Shown here: positions 52,327 through 59,128 of the stretch, in pieces | Layout: every line of letters starts with the position of its first letter | How positions within the stretch are numbered: position 1 is the first letter of the stretch | DNA from: Leptospira idonii | GTDB taxonomy: Bacteria; Spirochaetota; Leptospiria; Leptospirales; Leptospiraceae | Assembly (NCBI RefSeq): GCF_004770995.1 | Contig: NZ_RQHW01000028.1 | Location: forward strand, 62,001 to 126,000 | Reading direction: 5' to 3' | DNA length: 64,000 nucleotides | Made by a program: the position numbers and the translations under genes | Notes under the pieces: generated by a model | What the model was told of the DNA's origin: nothing | The model's input: the letters and a program-made list of their open reading frames with translations, nothing else | Databases searched by the model: none

Positions 52327-52764
52327 ATGAAACTATTTACAATCGGTTTTACGAAAAGAAAAGCGAAAGACTTTTTTGAAACCTTAGTGGCTTCGAAAGT
52401 AAAAAGAGTCTTAGATGTGAGATTGAATAATGTATCTCAATTGGCGGGGTTTTCCAAAAAAGAAGATCTTCAATATTTCCTCAAAAAAATCGGAAATATC
52501 GACTATGAACACCTAACGTTGTTTGCCCCTACCCAAGAGATGCTGGATCAATATAAAAAAGAAAAAGGTAGTTGGGCGGATTATGAAAAACTATATCTAA
52601 ATTTGATCAAAAAAAGATTCAATGAGATCAAATCCCAAAAATATAATTTTGAAGATTCATGCCTATTATGCAGTGAAGAAAAACCTCATTTCTGTCACCG
52701 CAGAGTTGCTGCAGAGTTCTTGAAAAAAGAGTACGATCAAAATATAAATATCGTTCACTTATAA
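52327..52764 (+). CDS. DUF488 family protein
   Basis: 145 residues from ATG 52327 (MKLFTIGFTKRKA). The DUF488 features are TIGFTKR at the start, VLDVRLNNVSQLAGFSKKEDL, and the C-terminal cysteine/histidine cluster CLLCSEEKPHFCHRRVAAEFL. The function of DUF488 is not established. The gene stands alone. A bidirectional terminator-like hairpin follows at 52839-52869. Confidence 0.85.
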   Translation: MKLFTIGFTKRKAKDFFETLVASKVKRVLDVRLNNVSQLAGFSKKEDLQYFLKKIGNIDYEHLTLFAPTQEMLDQYKKEKGSWADYEKLYLNLIKKRFNEIKSQKYNFEDSCLLCSEEKPHFCHRRVAAEFLKKEYDQNINIVHL

Positions 52765-52838
52765 ATTCACTTAGGAAAGCCCTTTTTCATTTTCTATTTC
52801 TTTCTCAAATTGATTGTACAAAAAGCCCAAATATAAAA

Positions 52839-52869
52839 AAAGCCGTTCCCTGATTCAAGGAACGGCTTT
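52839..52869. terminator. Bidirectional terminator between DUF488 and the speD operon
   Basis: An 11-bp perfect stem (AAAGCCGTTCC / GGAACGGCTTT) with a 9-base loop, flanked by an A-run on the left and TTTC on the right, lies between two convergent genes. Confidence 0.85.
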
Positions 52870-52894
52870 CGTGCAAAATCGACTTAGATTCTGA

Positions 52895-53755
52895 TTAGAA
52901 ACGGTTGCAAACGTTGATTCGCATTCCTTTTCCTTCAAAGAATTTTCTAGTGAACTCTGCCGCTACTTTAGGCTCGTATCCTTTGCAAGAAAAGATATCG
53001 ATATAAGCGATGTTCGTTTCATTTGCGAAGTGAGCGGAGATACAAGATGTTTCGATCAATTGAAACATGGAGTATCCTGCAACTCTTTCATCTTCTCCGA
53101 AATGAACCACATGAGTCTCACCGAATCTTTTCATATCGATGAGTTCACAAAGCTCAACCACATAACGTTTGATTGCTTCCGCATCGCGGATCAATTCACC
53201 GTTACAGTCGATTACGTCCAGAGAAGTTAAAAGTCCCCAAGCCCCTTCCTGAAACATAGGGAATACTCTTAGGTTGGAATCGGAATCGATTTGACGTTGG
53301 ATGAAAGTTGCAAAATTTCCGTTGTATCTTTTACGGATGGATTCTGCAAACGCATCACCGGATTTCAAAACGGCGCCGTTTAACATATAAGAATCGTAAG
53401 TGATCTCTTCTCCGGAAGCGATGTCTCGAAGAGCCACAAGTTCGATTTGACCTTGGAAACCGCAATTCGGCTCGGAGCTATGGCGGATCAAATGAACCGC
53501 ATCCGGACCATCATCGTGGATGGGATTTACGAGAAACAAATTCTCGGATATGGGAAGTGCGAATACTTCTTGGCCTAGACTAGAAAGCCCTGAGCTAGGA
53601 ACAACTTTTCCACCGAATACAGCGACTGTTTCGCCTTTTTTGATGTTAGAGTTGGTATGGACAACAGCCTTTCCTGCCTCATCTTCTAAAACTTCCAGAT
53701 CTTTGTGAAGATAGGAAAACCGATTCACGACTTGGTTTCTTGATTTAAGTTTCAC
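52895..53755 (-). CDS. SET-domain protein fused to a SpeD-like pyruvoyl decarboxylase domain
   Basis: A 286-residue two-domain protein. Residues ~18-125 are a SET-domain lysine methyltransferase fold, with LIRHSSEPNCGF (89-100, like NHSCxPNC) and GEEITYDSY (115-123). Residues ~170-286 are a SpeD-type domain. In the canonical SpeD of this operon the pyruvoyl serine, catalytic histidine, ribose-binding glutamate and cysteine are Ser63, His68, Glu72 and Cys83. Here Ser237, His242, Glu246 and Cys257 have identical spacing (+5, +9, +20), so self-cleavage before Ser237 is plausible. The surrounding sequence differs (IETSCISAHF instead of SESHFTIHTW), so the substrate may too. It overlaps the upstream gene by 11 bases. 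A terminator follows. Confidence 0.85.
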   Translation of the reverse strand: MKLKSRNQVVNRFSYLHKDLEVLEDEAGKAVVHTNSNIKKGETVAVFGGKVVPSSGLSSLGQEVFALPISENLFLVNPIHDDGPDAVHLIRHSSEPNCGFQGQIELVALRDIASGEEITYDSYMLNGAVLKSGDAFAESIRKRYNGNFATFIQRQIDSDSNLRVFPMFQEGAWGLLTSLDVIDCNGELIRDAEAIKRYVVELCELIDMKRFGETHVVHFGEDERVAGYSMFQLIETSCISAHFANETNIAYIDIFSCKGYEPKVAAEFTRKFFEGKGMRINVCNRF

Positions 53756-54071
53756 GATGTGAAACCTCCAGCAGCAAATTTTTTGTTTTTGAGTTCACAG
53801 ATCCAGCGAGGTCGTAGGAAGGAAAAACCTCTAGGTTGGAGGATGCTATGTTCTCTCGCACGTAAAAGTGCGAATTAGCCCCAGAGAGACCGAGTGAGTT
53901 GGTCTCCACGAAAGTGTCCGAGAAAAGAGTTACAGAGACTGCAACATTACCTTTTCCAGAGACGATCTGGTTAATAAAGTTTTGAGGAAGGGAACGTGGT
54001 TTGGAACTCTTTCCGTAGGCGGATCGCCCTGGAGGTTCCTCTTCGACGTCATAAGTTACCTGTTCTGTCAT
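53745..54071 (-). CDS. Unknown 108-residue protein between speD and the SET-SpeD gene
   Basis: A protein with no signal peptide or membrane helix. The N-terminal ~30 residues are disordered-looking and charged (DVEEEPPGRSAYGKSSKPRS). The rest is beta-rich (GNVAVSVTLFSDTFVETNSLGLSG, SHFYVRENI, LEVFPSYDLAGS), with no cysteine. It is not recognised. Its ATG overlaps the speD stop (TAATG) and its stop overlaps the fusion start, so all three are made together. A structural partner or regulator of the decarboxylases is an inference from position alone. Confidence 0.6.
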   Translation of the reverse strand: MTEQVTYDVEEEPPGRSAYGKSSKPRSLPQNFINQIVSGKGNVAVSVTLFSDTFVETNSLGLSGANSHFYVRENIASSNLEVFPSYDLAGSVNSKTKNLLLEVSHRET

Positions 54072-54460
54072 TAAGCGCCGACTGGTTTCACTCGGATCTG
54101 TTCAACAGGAAGGTTGAGCAATCCTCGCTTCATTTCGACCACAGAGATTGATTTCGCAGCAAATTTCTCTTTCATGTACAAAAGAGCTTTATTGTTGTCG
54201 ATCAAATCACCACAGGTAAAGACATCGATAGCAGCATATCCGTATTCTGGCCATGTATGGATGGTAAAATGTGATTCACTAATCACAACACAACCACTGA
54301 CGCCGTACGGGTTAAATTGGTGGAAAGTGGAGTTCACAACTGTTGCTCCCGACACATCTGCTGCTTCCAACATGATGGTTTCGACAAGCTCATGGTTGTT
54401 GATCATTTCCGGATCGCACTCATAAAGTTCTGCTATAACGTGTTGTCCCAATGCTTTCAT
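54071..54460 (-). CDS. speD: S-adenosylmethionine decarboxylase proenzyme
   Basis: A 129-residue bacterial class-1B SpeD. It self-cleaves before Ser63 (SESH motif) to give a pyruvoyl group and decarboxylates S-adenosylmethionine, providing the aminopropyl donor for SpeE (44574-45419). His68, Glu72 (TWPE) and Cys83 (VFTCG) match the known catalytic positions. The N-terminus (MKALGQHVIAELYECDPEMIN) is canonical. An AGGAGG lies 17 bases upstream of the ATG, rather far, but no better start is seen. It is first in an overlapping operon with the 108-residue protein and the SET-SpeD fusion. Confidence 0.95.
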   Translation of the reverse strand: MKALGQHVIAELYECDPEMINNHELVETIMLEAADVSGATVVNSTFHQFNPYGVSGCVVISESHFTIHTWPEYGYAAIDVFTCGDLIDNNKALLYMKEKFAAKSISVVEMKRGLLNLPVEQIRVKPVGA

Positions 54461-54638
54461 TTTTTCTTCGTCTAAGACCTCCTACGGTACATAATAAGAA
54501 TGAGACTTGACCATAAATTCAGATTGGCGCAAGGGTAAAGAAATTTTTCTCTGTTTATATTAAAAAATTAATACACTGCACCAATCATTCCCTTATGACT
54601 CATCTTTCGGGAGGAATGTTGCAAGCTTAACAAAAAAA

Positions 54639-55079
54639 ATGAAACAATACTCAAAAATCTTTTACCTAGTCGGCTTTATGGCAATGCCGCTTTTCATTCT
54701 GATGCTCGTCAACGGCTACCTCTATCTAAACCAATTGGCGAGTGAAGACGTCATCTGGGGGCATAACCGTTCTTTTGCGTTTTCACAAGCAGGCAGAGAA
54801 GGGAAATTAGTACTTCTCTCAGTAACTCAAAGACGCTGCGATTTTTTGAAAGGATTGGAATGTGGAGAAGGAAAACCGGATCTTTCCAGCTTTGTTTTAT
54901 TGAATGTGAATCCTGCGGACACTGATTTTCAAGGTTTAATCTTAGATGATCGTTTTGCGGAAATCAAAAAGGGAGAACTTCCCAGATATTATTTATTGAA
55001 TTCTACAGGAGAGATCCGGCATTCCTCTAAAGAACTTCCCAGTGTAGAGGAAATGACAACCCTAAGAAAAACAAAATAG
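54639..55079 (+). CDS. Membrane-anchored protein, possibly thioredoxin-like without CxxC
   Basis: A 146-residue protein with an N-terminal membrane helix (about 8-28). The following region (FSQAGREGKLVLLSVTQRRCDFLKGLECG) resembles the first part of a thioredoxin-like domain of the DUF255/Thioredoxin_7 type, where CxxC follows VTxxxC; here only single, separated cysteines occur (RRCDFLKGLEC). The later YYLLNSTGEIRHSS fits the cis-Pro strand area. Redox activity is doubtful. A GGGAGG lies 24 bases before the ATG, too far for an ordinary ribosome binding site. The next gene follows in the same direction. Confidence 0.5.
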   Translation: MKQYSKIFYLVGFMAMPLFILMLVNGYLYLNQLASEDVIWGHNRSFAFSQAGREGKLVLLSVTQRRCDFLKGLECGEGKPDLSSFVLLNVNPADTDFQGLILDDRFAEIKKGELPRYYLLNSTGEIRHSSKELPSVEEMTTLRKTK

Positions 55080-55123
55080 AAAAACGAATAGAAAGAACCC
55101 GGGGAAATGTTATATTGAAAGTT

Positions 55124-55861
55124 ATGGAAACTTCACGGCTCTATTCTCCACTTCGTTACGTTTCTTTCCCGGTTCTTAGTTTGATTTGTTCCTGGGTTTT
55201 CGTTTCCCATTGTTTTGCGAGCAGCGCCAAAATCCCGAATCCGAATACGGATCAGGAAAAATCGGAACTTTCCTTCATAGGATTTTATCTCTATTCCCCT
55301 CGTCCTACCAATTATTCCTTCTCTGAACCCGCTTATTACGGTGTTCCCATCCAAGGAAGAAGTGTGCTCCTGGAAACAAAGCCGGGTAAGGAAGAGATCA
55401 CTCCCTACTCTTTAGATCATTATAATGTACTTATTCTACAACCGAACAAGGAATATTCTTTGCATCAACTGGAATGGGCGGAAATCTGCGGGGACAGATG
55501 CATTTTAAAGCGTAATTTGAAAGTGGATCCTGCCGATTCCGTTTTGAATTTCAAAGGAAAGCCGGGAGAAATCGTATTTTTGGGAGTCTTTCAAGTGACT
55601 GACAAAAATACGAAAAACAATAAGTCTTCCTCACAAGATCCATCGATCGCTTTTTTGGAAGACGGATTCAAAGCGCTGGCCAATCCGAAATTTCGATGGG
55701 ACCCTGAATTCAAACGCAAAATCTCGGACAATACAGAAGAAATCAGTTTTCGTTCTGCAGAGATTCGATTTTTGAAAACAATCCTCCAAGAACAACCGGA
55801 TGGCTATTGGAAAGAAAAAGCAGAGAATCAATTGAAACTTTTGACTCAGGAAAAGAATTAA
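55124..55861 (+). CDS. Exported protein of unknown function
   Basis: 245 residues from ATG 55124 (METSRLYSPLRYVSF); a TTG at 55115 is an alternative. The signal peptide reaches VSHCFASSAK, where a relaxed lipobox (VSHC) could make it a lipoprotein. The mature part contains FIGFYLYSPRPTNYSFSEPAYYGV and a paired-cysteine segment (EICGDRCILKR). No known domain is recognised. It probably belongs with the preceding anchored protein (45 bases apart). It is convergent with the EamA transporter. Confidence 0.5.
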   Translation: METSRLYSPLRYVSFPVLSLICSWVFVSHCFASSAKIPNPNTDQEKSELSFIGFYLYSPRPTNYSFSEPAYYGVPIQGRSVLLETKPGKEEITPYSLDHYNVLILQPNKEYSLHQLEWAEICGDRCILKRNLKVDPADSVLNFKGKPGEIVFLGVFQVTDKNTKNNKSSSQDPSIAFLEDGFKALANPKFRWDPEFKRKISDNTEEISFRSAEIRFLKTILQEQPDGYWKEKAENQLKLLTQEKN

Positions 55862-55871
55862 AGAGGTTTCT

Positions 55872-56759
55872 TTAAGATGCTTCTTCCGCCTGTTTCCAGG
55901 AAGATTGCCGCACCACTTCCATAATCGCAGAGAATAGAATCATACCTCCTCCCAGCCAAATCCTTTCCGGAGGAAGTTCTCCTAAGATAAGCCAAGCCGC
56001 AAAACTGCCATACAGCGGACTCAAGGTGGAAAAAACTCCCGCAGTTGTTACGGATAAAGCGGAAAAACTGCGAATCCACATGGTATGCGCTAAAGAAGTA
56101 AATATACCCGCTAGCAACACTTGATAAAGAAGGTATTTGGGTTCGGAAATCATATCAATGAGTCCGTCCGCAAAAGGAAGTAAAATAAGAGAAGTGGCGA
56201 TCAACTGGATGAACAGAAGAGAAGAGCTCGAATAATGAGTGTGCATCTGTTTGGTGAGAATATTTCGTAAAGAATACAATACGGCGGAGATCAAACCCCA
56301 AACCACTCCCTGAAATTGGGAATTGTTCCAATCGAACTCTGGCACGATGAAAAAAAGTCCGCAAAAAGAAAATAGAATCAGAAAGATGGAATATCTATCC
56401 GCTTTGGTACCAGTAAACATAGGTTCCAAAATAGCAGTGAACATAGGATAGGTGAAAAGGGAAAGCATTCCGATCGCAACGGTAGAAACCTGTATGGAAT
56501 GGAAATAAGTCACCCAATGGACTCCGAATAAAATCCCTATCCCGAAGATTTTAAATGCGTCAGAAGGTTTTTGAAACCGAATCTCTTTTTTTCGAAGAAG
56601 TAAAAATGCGGCCAGAATGATGACGGAGAAGATGGCCCTGCCCGATATGATGGTCGAAGCAGGGAAAGGAAGTAGTTTTGCGAAAAGAGTCACATTCCCC
56701 ATGATGAGGATGGACAAATTCAACTCTAAGATGCTTTTGAGACGGGAAGAAGAATTCAC
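55872..56759 (-). CDS. EamA-type drug/metabolite transporter
   Basis: A 295-residue protein starting at GTG 56759, with ten membrane helices in two EamA repeats (about 10-135 and 150-285). The last repeat contains the typical STLSPLYGSFAAWLILGELPPERIWLGGGMI, i.e. the P..a...a.l.lgE motif. These DMT proteins export metabolites or amino acids; the substrate cannot be told. It is 7 bases downstream of the DUF2505 gene, so they are probably cotranscribed with the ferritin-like gene. Confidence 0.88.
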   Translation of the reverse strand: MNSSSRLKSILELNLSILIMGNVTLFAKLLPFPASTIISGRAIFSVIILAAFLLLRKKEIRFQKPSDAFKIFGIGILFGVHWVTYFHSIQVSTVAIGMLSLFTYPMFTAILEPMFTGTKADRYSIFLILFSFCGLFFIVPEFDWNNSQFQGVVWGLISAVLYSLRNILTKQMHTHYSSSSLLFIQLIATSLILLPFADGLIDMISEPKYLLYQVLLAGIFTSLAHTMWIRSFSALSVTTAGVFSTLSPLYGSFAAWLILGELPPERIWLGGGMILFSAIMEVVRQSSWKQAEEAS

Positions 56760-56766
56760 TTCTTCC

Positions 56767-57249
56767 TTAACTTTCGACTCCCAAAAATTTGGCTATGGAT
56801 TTTCTGTCCTTTTCCAAACTATGTTTGTGAATTTCCTCAATCGCCTTTTCTACGATGGGGGAAACGAAAAGCAGGCTGGAGTGAACTTCTACATCGTACA
56901 CTCTTTCCGAACCGGCAGTCGCTTCCCGATAGATGCTTTTGCCCTTAATCACAAATACATTGTCTTTTCCAGGAGGAGCGATTTTGAATTCGTGAGTATT
57001 CGTAGTCACATCAAAAGTGGATTCTTCCAAAAGAGATAGATCGTTCAATGCTGCCGATAAAACGGCAGGCATAGAACCATCCAAACTTACCTTTCTCTTT
57101 TGAGTGATGATGTTTCCTTCTTTTTTCTCTTCTACAAGAGTCACATTTTTCAGATCAGGAAACTGATCCAGATGTTTGTATCTCTCTTCCCTTGCATGAA
57201 GCAATTTAGCAAGAGGAACCGGGAAGTTATGAGTCACTTGGTATTTCAC
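56767..57249 (-). CDS. DUF2505-like SRPBCC-fold protein
   Basis: A 160-residue protein starting at GTG 57249, whose first base is shared with the previous stop (TAGTG). The pattern (YQVTHNFPVPLAKLLHAREERYKHLDQFPDL near the N-terminus, a series of beta strands and a long C-terminal helix with VSPIVEKAIEEIHKHSLEKDRKSIAKFL) fits the DUF2505 branch of the SRPBCC ligand-binding superfamily. It probably binds a hydrophobic ligand; nothing more specific is known. It is coupled to the ferritin-like gene upstream by the shared base. Confidence 0.7.
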   Translation of the reverse strand: MKYQVTHNFPVPLAKLLHAREERYKHLDQFPDLKNVTLVEEKKEGNIITQKRKVSLDGSMPAVLSAALNDLSLLEESTFDVTTNTHEFKIAPPGKDNVFVIKGKSIYREATAGSERVYDVEVHSSLLFVSPIVEKAIEEIHKHSLEKDRKSIAKFLGVES

Positions 57250-58025
57250 TATTTTTTCTTTCCTTTCTTTTGGGCAGGTTTCGCTTTTTTCTTAACTGCC
57301 TTTTTTACCGGTTTCTTTACGGCCTTTTTCGCGGATTTTTGAACCGCTTTCTTTTTGACTACCTTTGCTTTTTTCTTAGCAGGCGCTTTCGTTTTGGAAG
57401 AAACGGATTTCTTTTTGGGAGGAGCGACTGTCTTTTTCTTAGGTGTGGATTCGGACTTGGTAGTCGTTTTTTTAGCGGTGGGAGTCACCTGCGCTAAAAG
57501 CTCTTCGTCTTCCCAATAAAATACTTGCTCAGGATTGGATTGTTCCATCGCTCTTGCCTGTGCTTCCAACAAAGAGTTGTTTGTCTCACTGAAGTTGGAT
57601 AGTTTTTGAAAGAGAAGATTGATTTTCGGATCTTGGAACTTATTACGGATTTTTTCGTAAAAATCGCGGGCGTCGTCCCCTTCTCGAATCGCAAGTTCCA
57701 AAGCCTTACGTTCGTCCATGTTGACTTCTACGGATTTGTTTCGATCCAACTTATCCATTAACTTCTGTATAGTGGAAGAATGGAACTTTTCGATTTCGTT
57801 CAGTTGTTTGAGGTTGGGAAGTTCTTTCCCTTCCGCGTTTTTATAAACTTCGCGGATGTATTTTATATGTTCATCACCATCTAACGCAAGTTGGCTGAAA
57901 AGTTCCCTCACGGGACCTTCCGCCAAACTTTCGGATGTTTTGAGATAAAATTGAAAACATTTTACTTCATGATCGATGGCTGCGGCTACGGCTTCGAGAA
58001 ATGTAGTTTTTTTGAGTGATTTCAT
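57249..58025 (-). CDS. Ferritin-like (rubrerythrin-type) protein with histone-H1-like lysine-rich tail
   Basis: 258 residues from ATG 58025 (a TTG at 58031 adds 2). Residues ~10-175 form a rubrerythrin-like four-helix bundle: helix 1 IDHEVKCFQFY and helix 2 DGDEHIKYI retain Glu and Glu-x-x-His-type iron ligands, but in helices 3 and 4 the expected ligands look substituted (EGDDARDFY; SETNNS, with Asn where His is expected), so a diiron site is doubtful. Residues ~186-260 are a Lys/Ala/Pro tail (KKAVKKPVKKAVKKKAKPAQKK-type repeats) like eukaryotic histone H1. Nucleic-acid binding, as in a Dps-like nucleoid protein, is inferred. It is first of a three-gene operon. Confidence 0.7.
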   Translation of the reverse strand: MKSLKKTTFLEAVAAAIDHEVKCFQFYLKTSESLAEGPVRELFSQLALDGDEHIKYIREVYKNAEGKELPNLKQLNEIEKFHSSTIQKLMDKLDRNKSVEVNMDERKALELAIREGDDARDFYEKIRNKFQDPKINLLFQKLSNFSETNNSLLEAQARAMEQSNPEQVFYWEDEELLAQVTPTAKKTTTKSESTPKKKTVAPPKKKSVSSKTKAPAKKKAKVVKKKAVQKSAKKAVKKPVKKAVKKKAKPAQKKGKKK

Positions 58026-58080
58026 TGTCAAGATATTCCTTCAAGAAAGCGCTTATATTCTAGCGGATTCAATGCGAGCT

Positions 58081-58752
58081 TCAAGTACTTTTCGGATCTT
58101 CTTTCAGGATCAATTCCTCTACCTTGACGGATTCATAAAGAAGCGCCTGGGCAAGATAGTAAGTGATCATGATGAGCATGGAAGCGAGCAATCTGTCCAT
58201 ATGAGGATTCAAAAACATCGAATAGGCGATGATGGAATCGGAAGCCATAAACGTGATCGCTCCGATGAGTCCACAGCGGTATGCATGCGCTTGAGAGACG
58301 CGAGCAGCAGCTCTCCAACCCATTAGACAGATGGCTGCGATATAAACCGCTACAGGAATCAAAAGAACCCCTAGCTTAGGAACTAGAAGTGCGAAGAAAA
58401 CCCCGCCGAATGCCAAGAAAGGCAGAGACAATTTCAATTTCAATGTAGAGCCGATGGAAAAAGCATACGCATAAATCAATTGCGCCAATAGAAAAGAACC
58501 CAAGCCCGGAACGAAAAATTTCTCCCCTGGCAAAGCCAAGAAAGAATCACCGAAAGCGGAAAAAATCAGTGCCAAAACGACCAATTTCCCTCTTTTTTGG
58601 AGTTCACCCCAAAATCGGACAAGGGATACAATCAAAATCAAGATAGGGATGATTTTGGAAGGAAGGAAGAAGTAACTCTCTTTTGTGATCGTTAAGATTG
58701 CTAGAAGATGAACGATCGAGTACAAACCAAATAAAACAATTTCTTTTGCCAT
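58081..58752 (-). CDS. Lysoplasmalogenase family membrane protein (YhhN/TMEM86)
   Basis: A 223-residue protein with about eight membrane helices. YhhN-family residues visible are LIFSAFGDSFLALPGEKFFVPGLGSFLLAQLIYAYAF in the first half, and RAAARVSQAHAYRCGLIGAITFMASDSIIAYSMFL in the second. TMEM86B of animals hydrolyses lysoplasmalogens; the bacterial homologues may act similarly on ether lipids, or have another role. It is expressed on its own, facing away from the mutA side. Confidence 0.8.
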   Translation of the reverse strand: MAKEIVLFGLYSIVHLLAILTITKESYFFLPSKIIPILILIVSLVRFWGELQKRGKLVVLALIFSAFGDSFLALPGEKFFVPGLGSFLLAQLIYAYAFSIGSTLKLKLSLPFLAFGGVFFALLVPKLGVLLIPVAVYIAAICLMGWRAAARVSQAHAYRCGLIGAITFMASDSIIAYSMFLNPHMDRLLASMLIMITYYLAQALLYESVKVEELILKEDPKST

Positions 58753-58818
58753 AATTCTTACTTTACAATAGGGACTCGAACGATTTTATCATTGAGAGAA
58801 CCTTTGAGTCATTAATAT

Positions 58819-59127
58819 ATGAAAGCAAACCGTCCCCTGTCCATCCTTTTCTTAATCTTCTTTTTTTCCTTCAGCTCTCTTTCCGCAAGGGAAGTACCTA
58901 GTGGAGGCGAAATGTTGTTAGATATGGCAATCGCAAGACCGGTGGGGCTCGCTGGAACCGTACTAGGCATCGGAACTTTTATCGTAGCCACTCCTTTCAC
59001 TCTTCTTTCCGGAACATGGAAACAAGCGGGGAAACGTTTGGTGGTTTATCCTGCCAAGTTCACATTTGTACGCGGGTTAGGCGACTTTCCCGGCTATATG
59101 GAAGAATACGAAATCGTAGAGGATTAA
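58819..59127 (+). CDS. Small exported protein of unknown function
   Basis: A 102-residue protein with a signal peptide (about 1-24, cleavage near LSAREV) and a hydrophobic region in the middle (about 38-60, GLAGTVLGIGTFIVATPFTLLSG). The C-terminus FVRGLGDFPGYMEEYEI is polar. No domain is recognised. It ends one base before the mutA TTG, which overlaps its region through a shared ribosome binding site (AGAGG at 59118-59122), so it may be the first gene of the mutA transcript. Confidence 0.5.
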   Translation: MKANRPLSILFLIFFFSFSSLSAREVPSGGEMLLDMAIARPVGLAGTVLGIGTFIVATPFTLLSGTWKQAGKRLVVYPAKFTFVRGLGDFPGYMEEYEIVED

Positions 59128-59128
59128 T

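Noticed and set aside
52895..53400. The SpeD-like domain of the fusion as a dead prozyme-type paralogue
   Set aside because: At first the lack of an ESH motif suggested degeneration, but the Ser/His/Glu/Cys spacing (+5, +9, +20) is identical to canonical SpeD, which argues for retained chemistry.
54609..54638. GGGAGG plus a 4-codon frame as a leader peptide before the thioredoxin-like gene
   Set aside because: The ATG is only 1 base from the GGAGG, too close for efficient initiation. The frame (ATG TTG CAA GCT TAA) has no regulatory amino-acid run.
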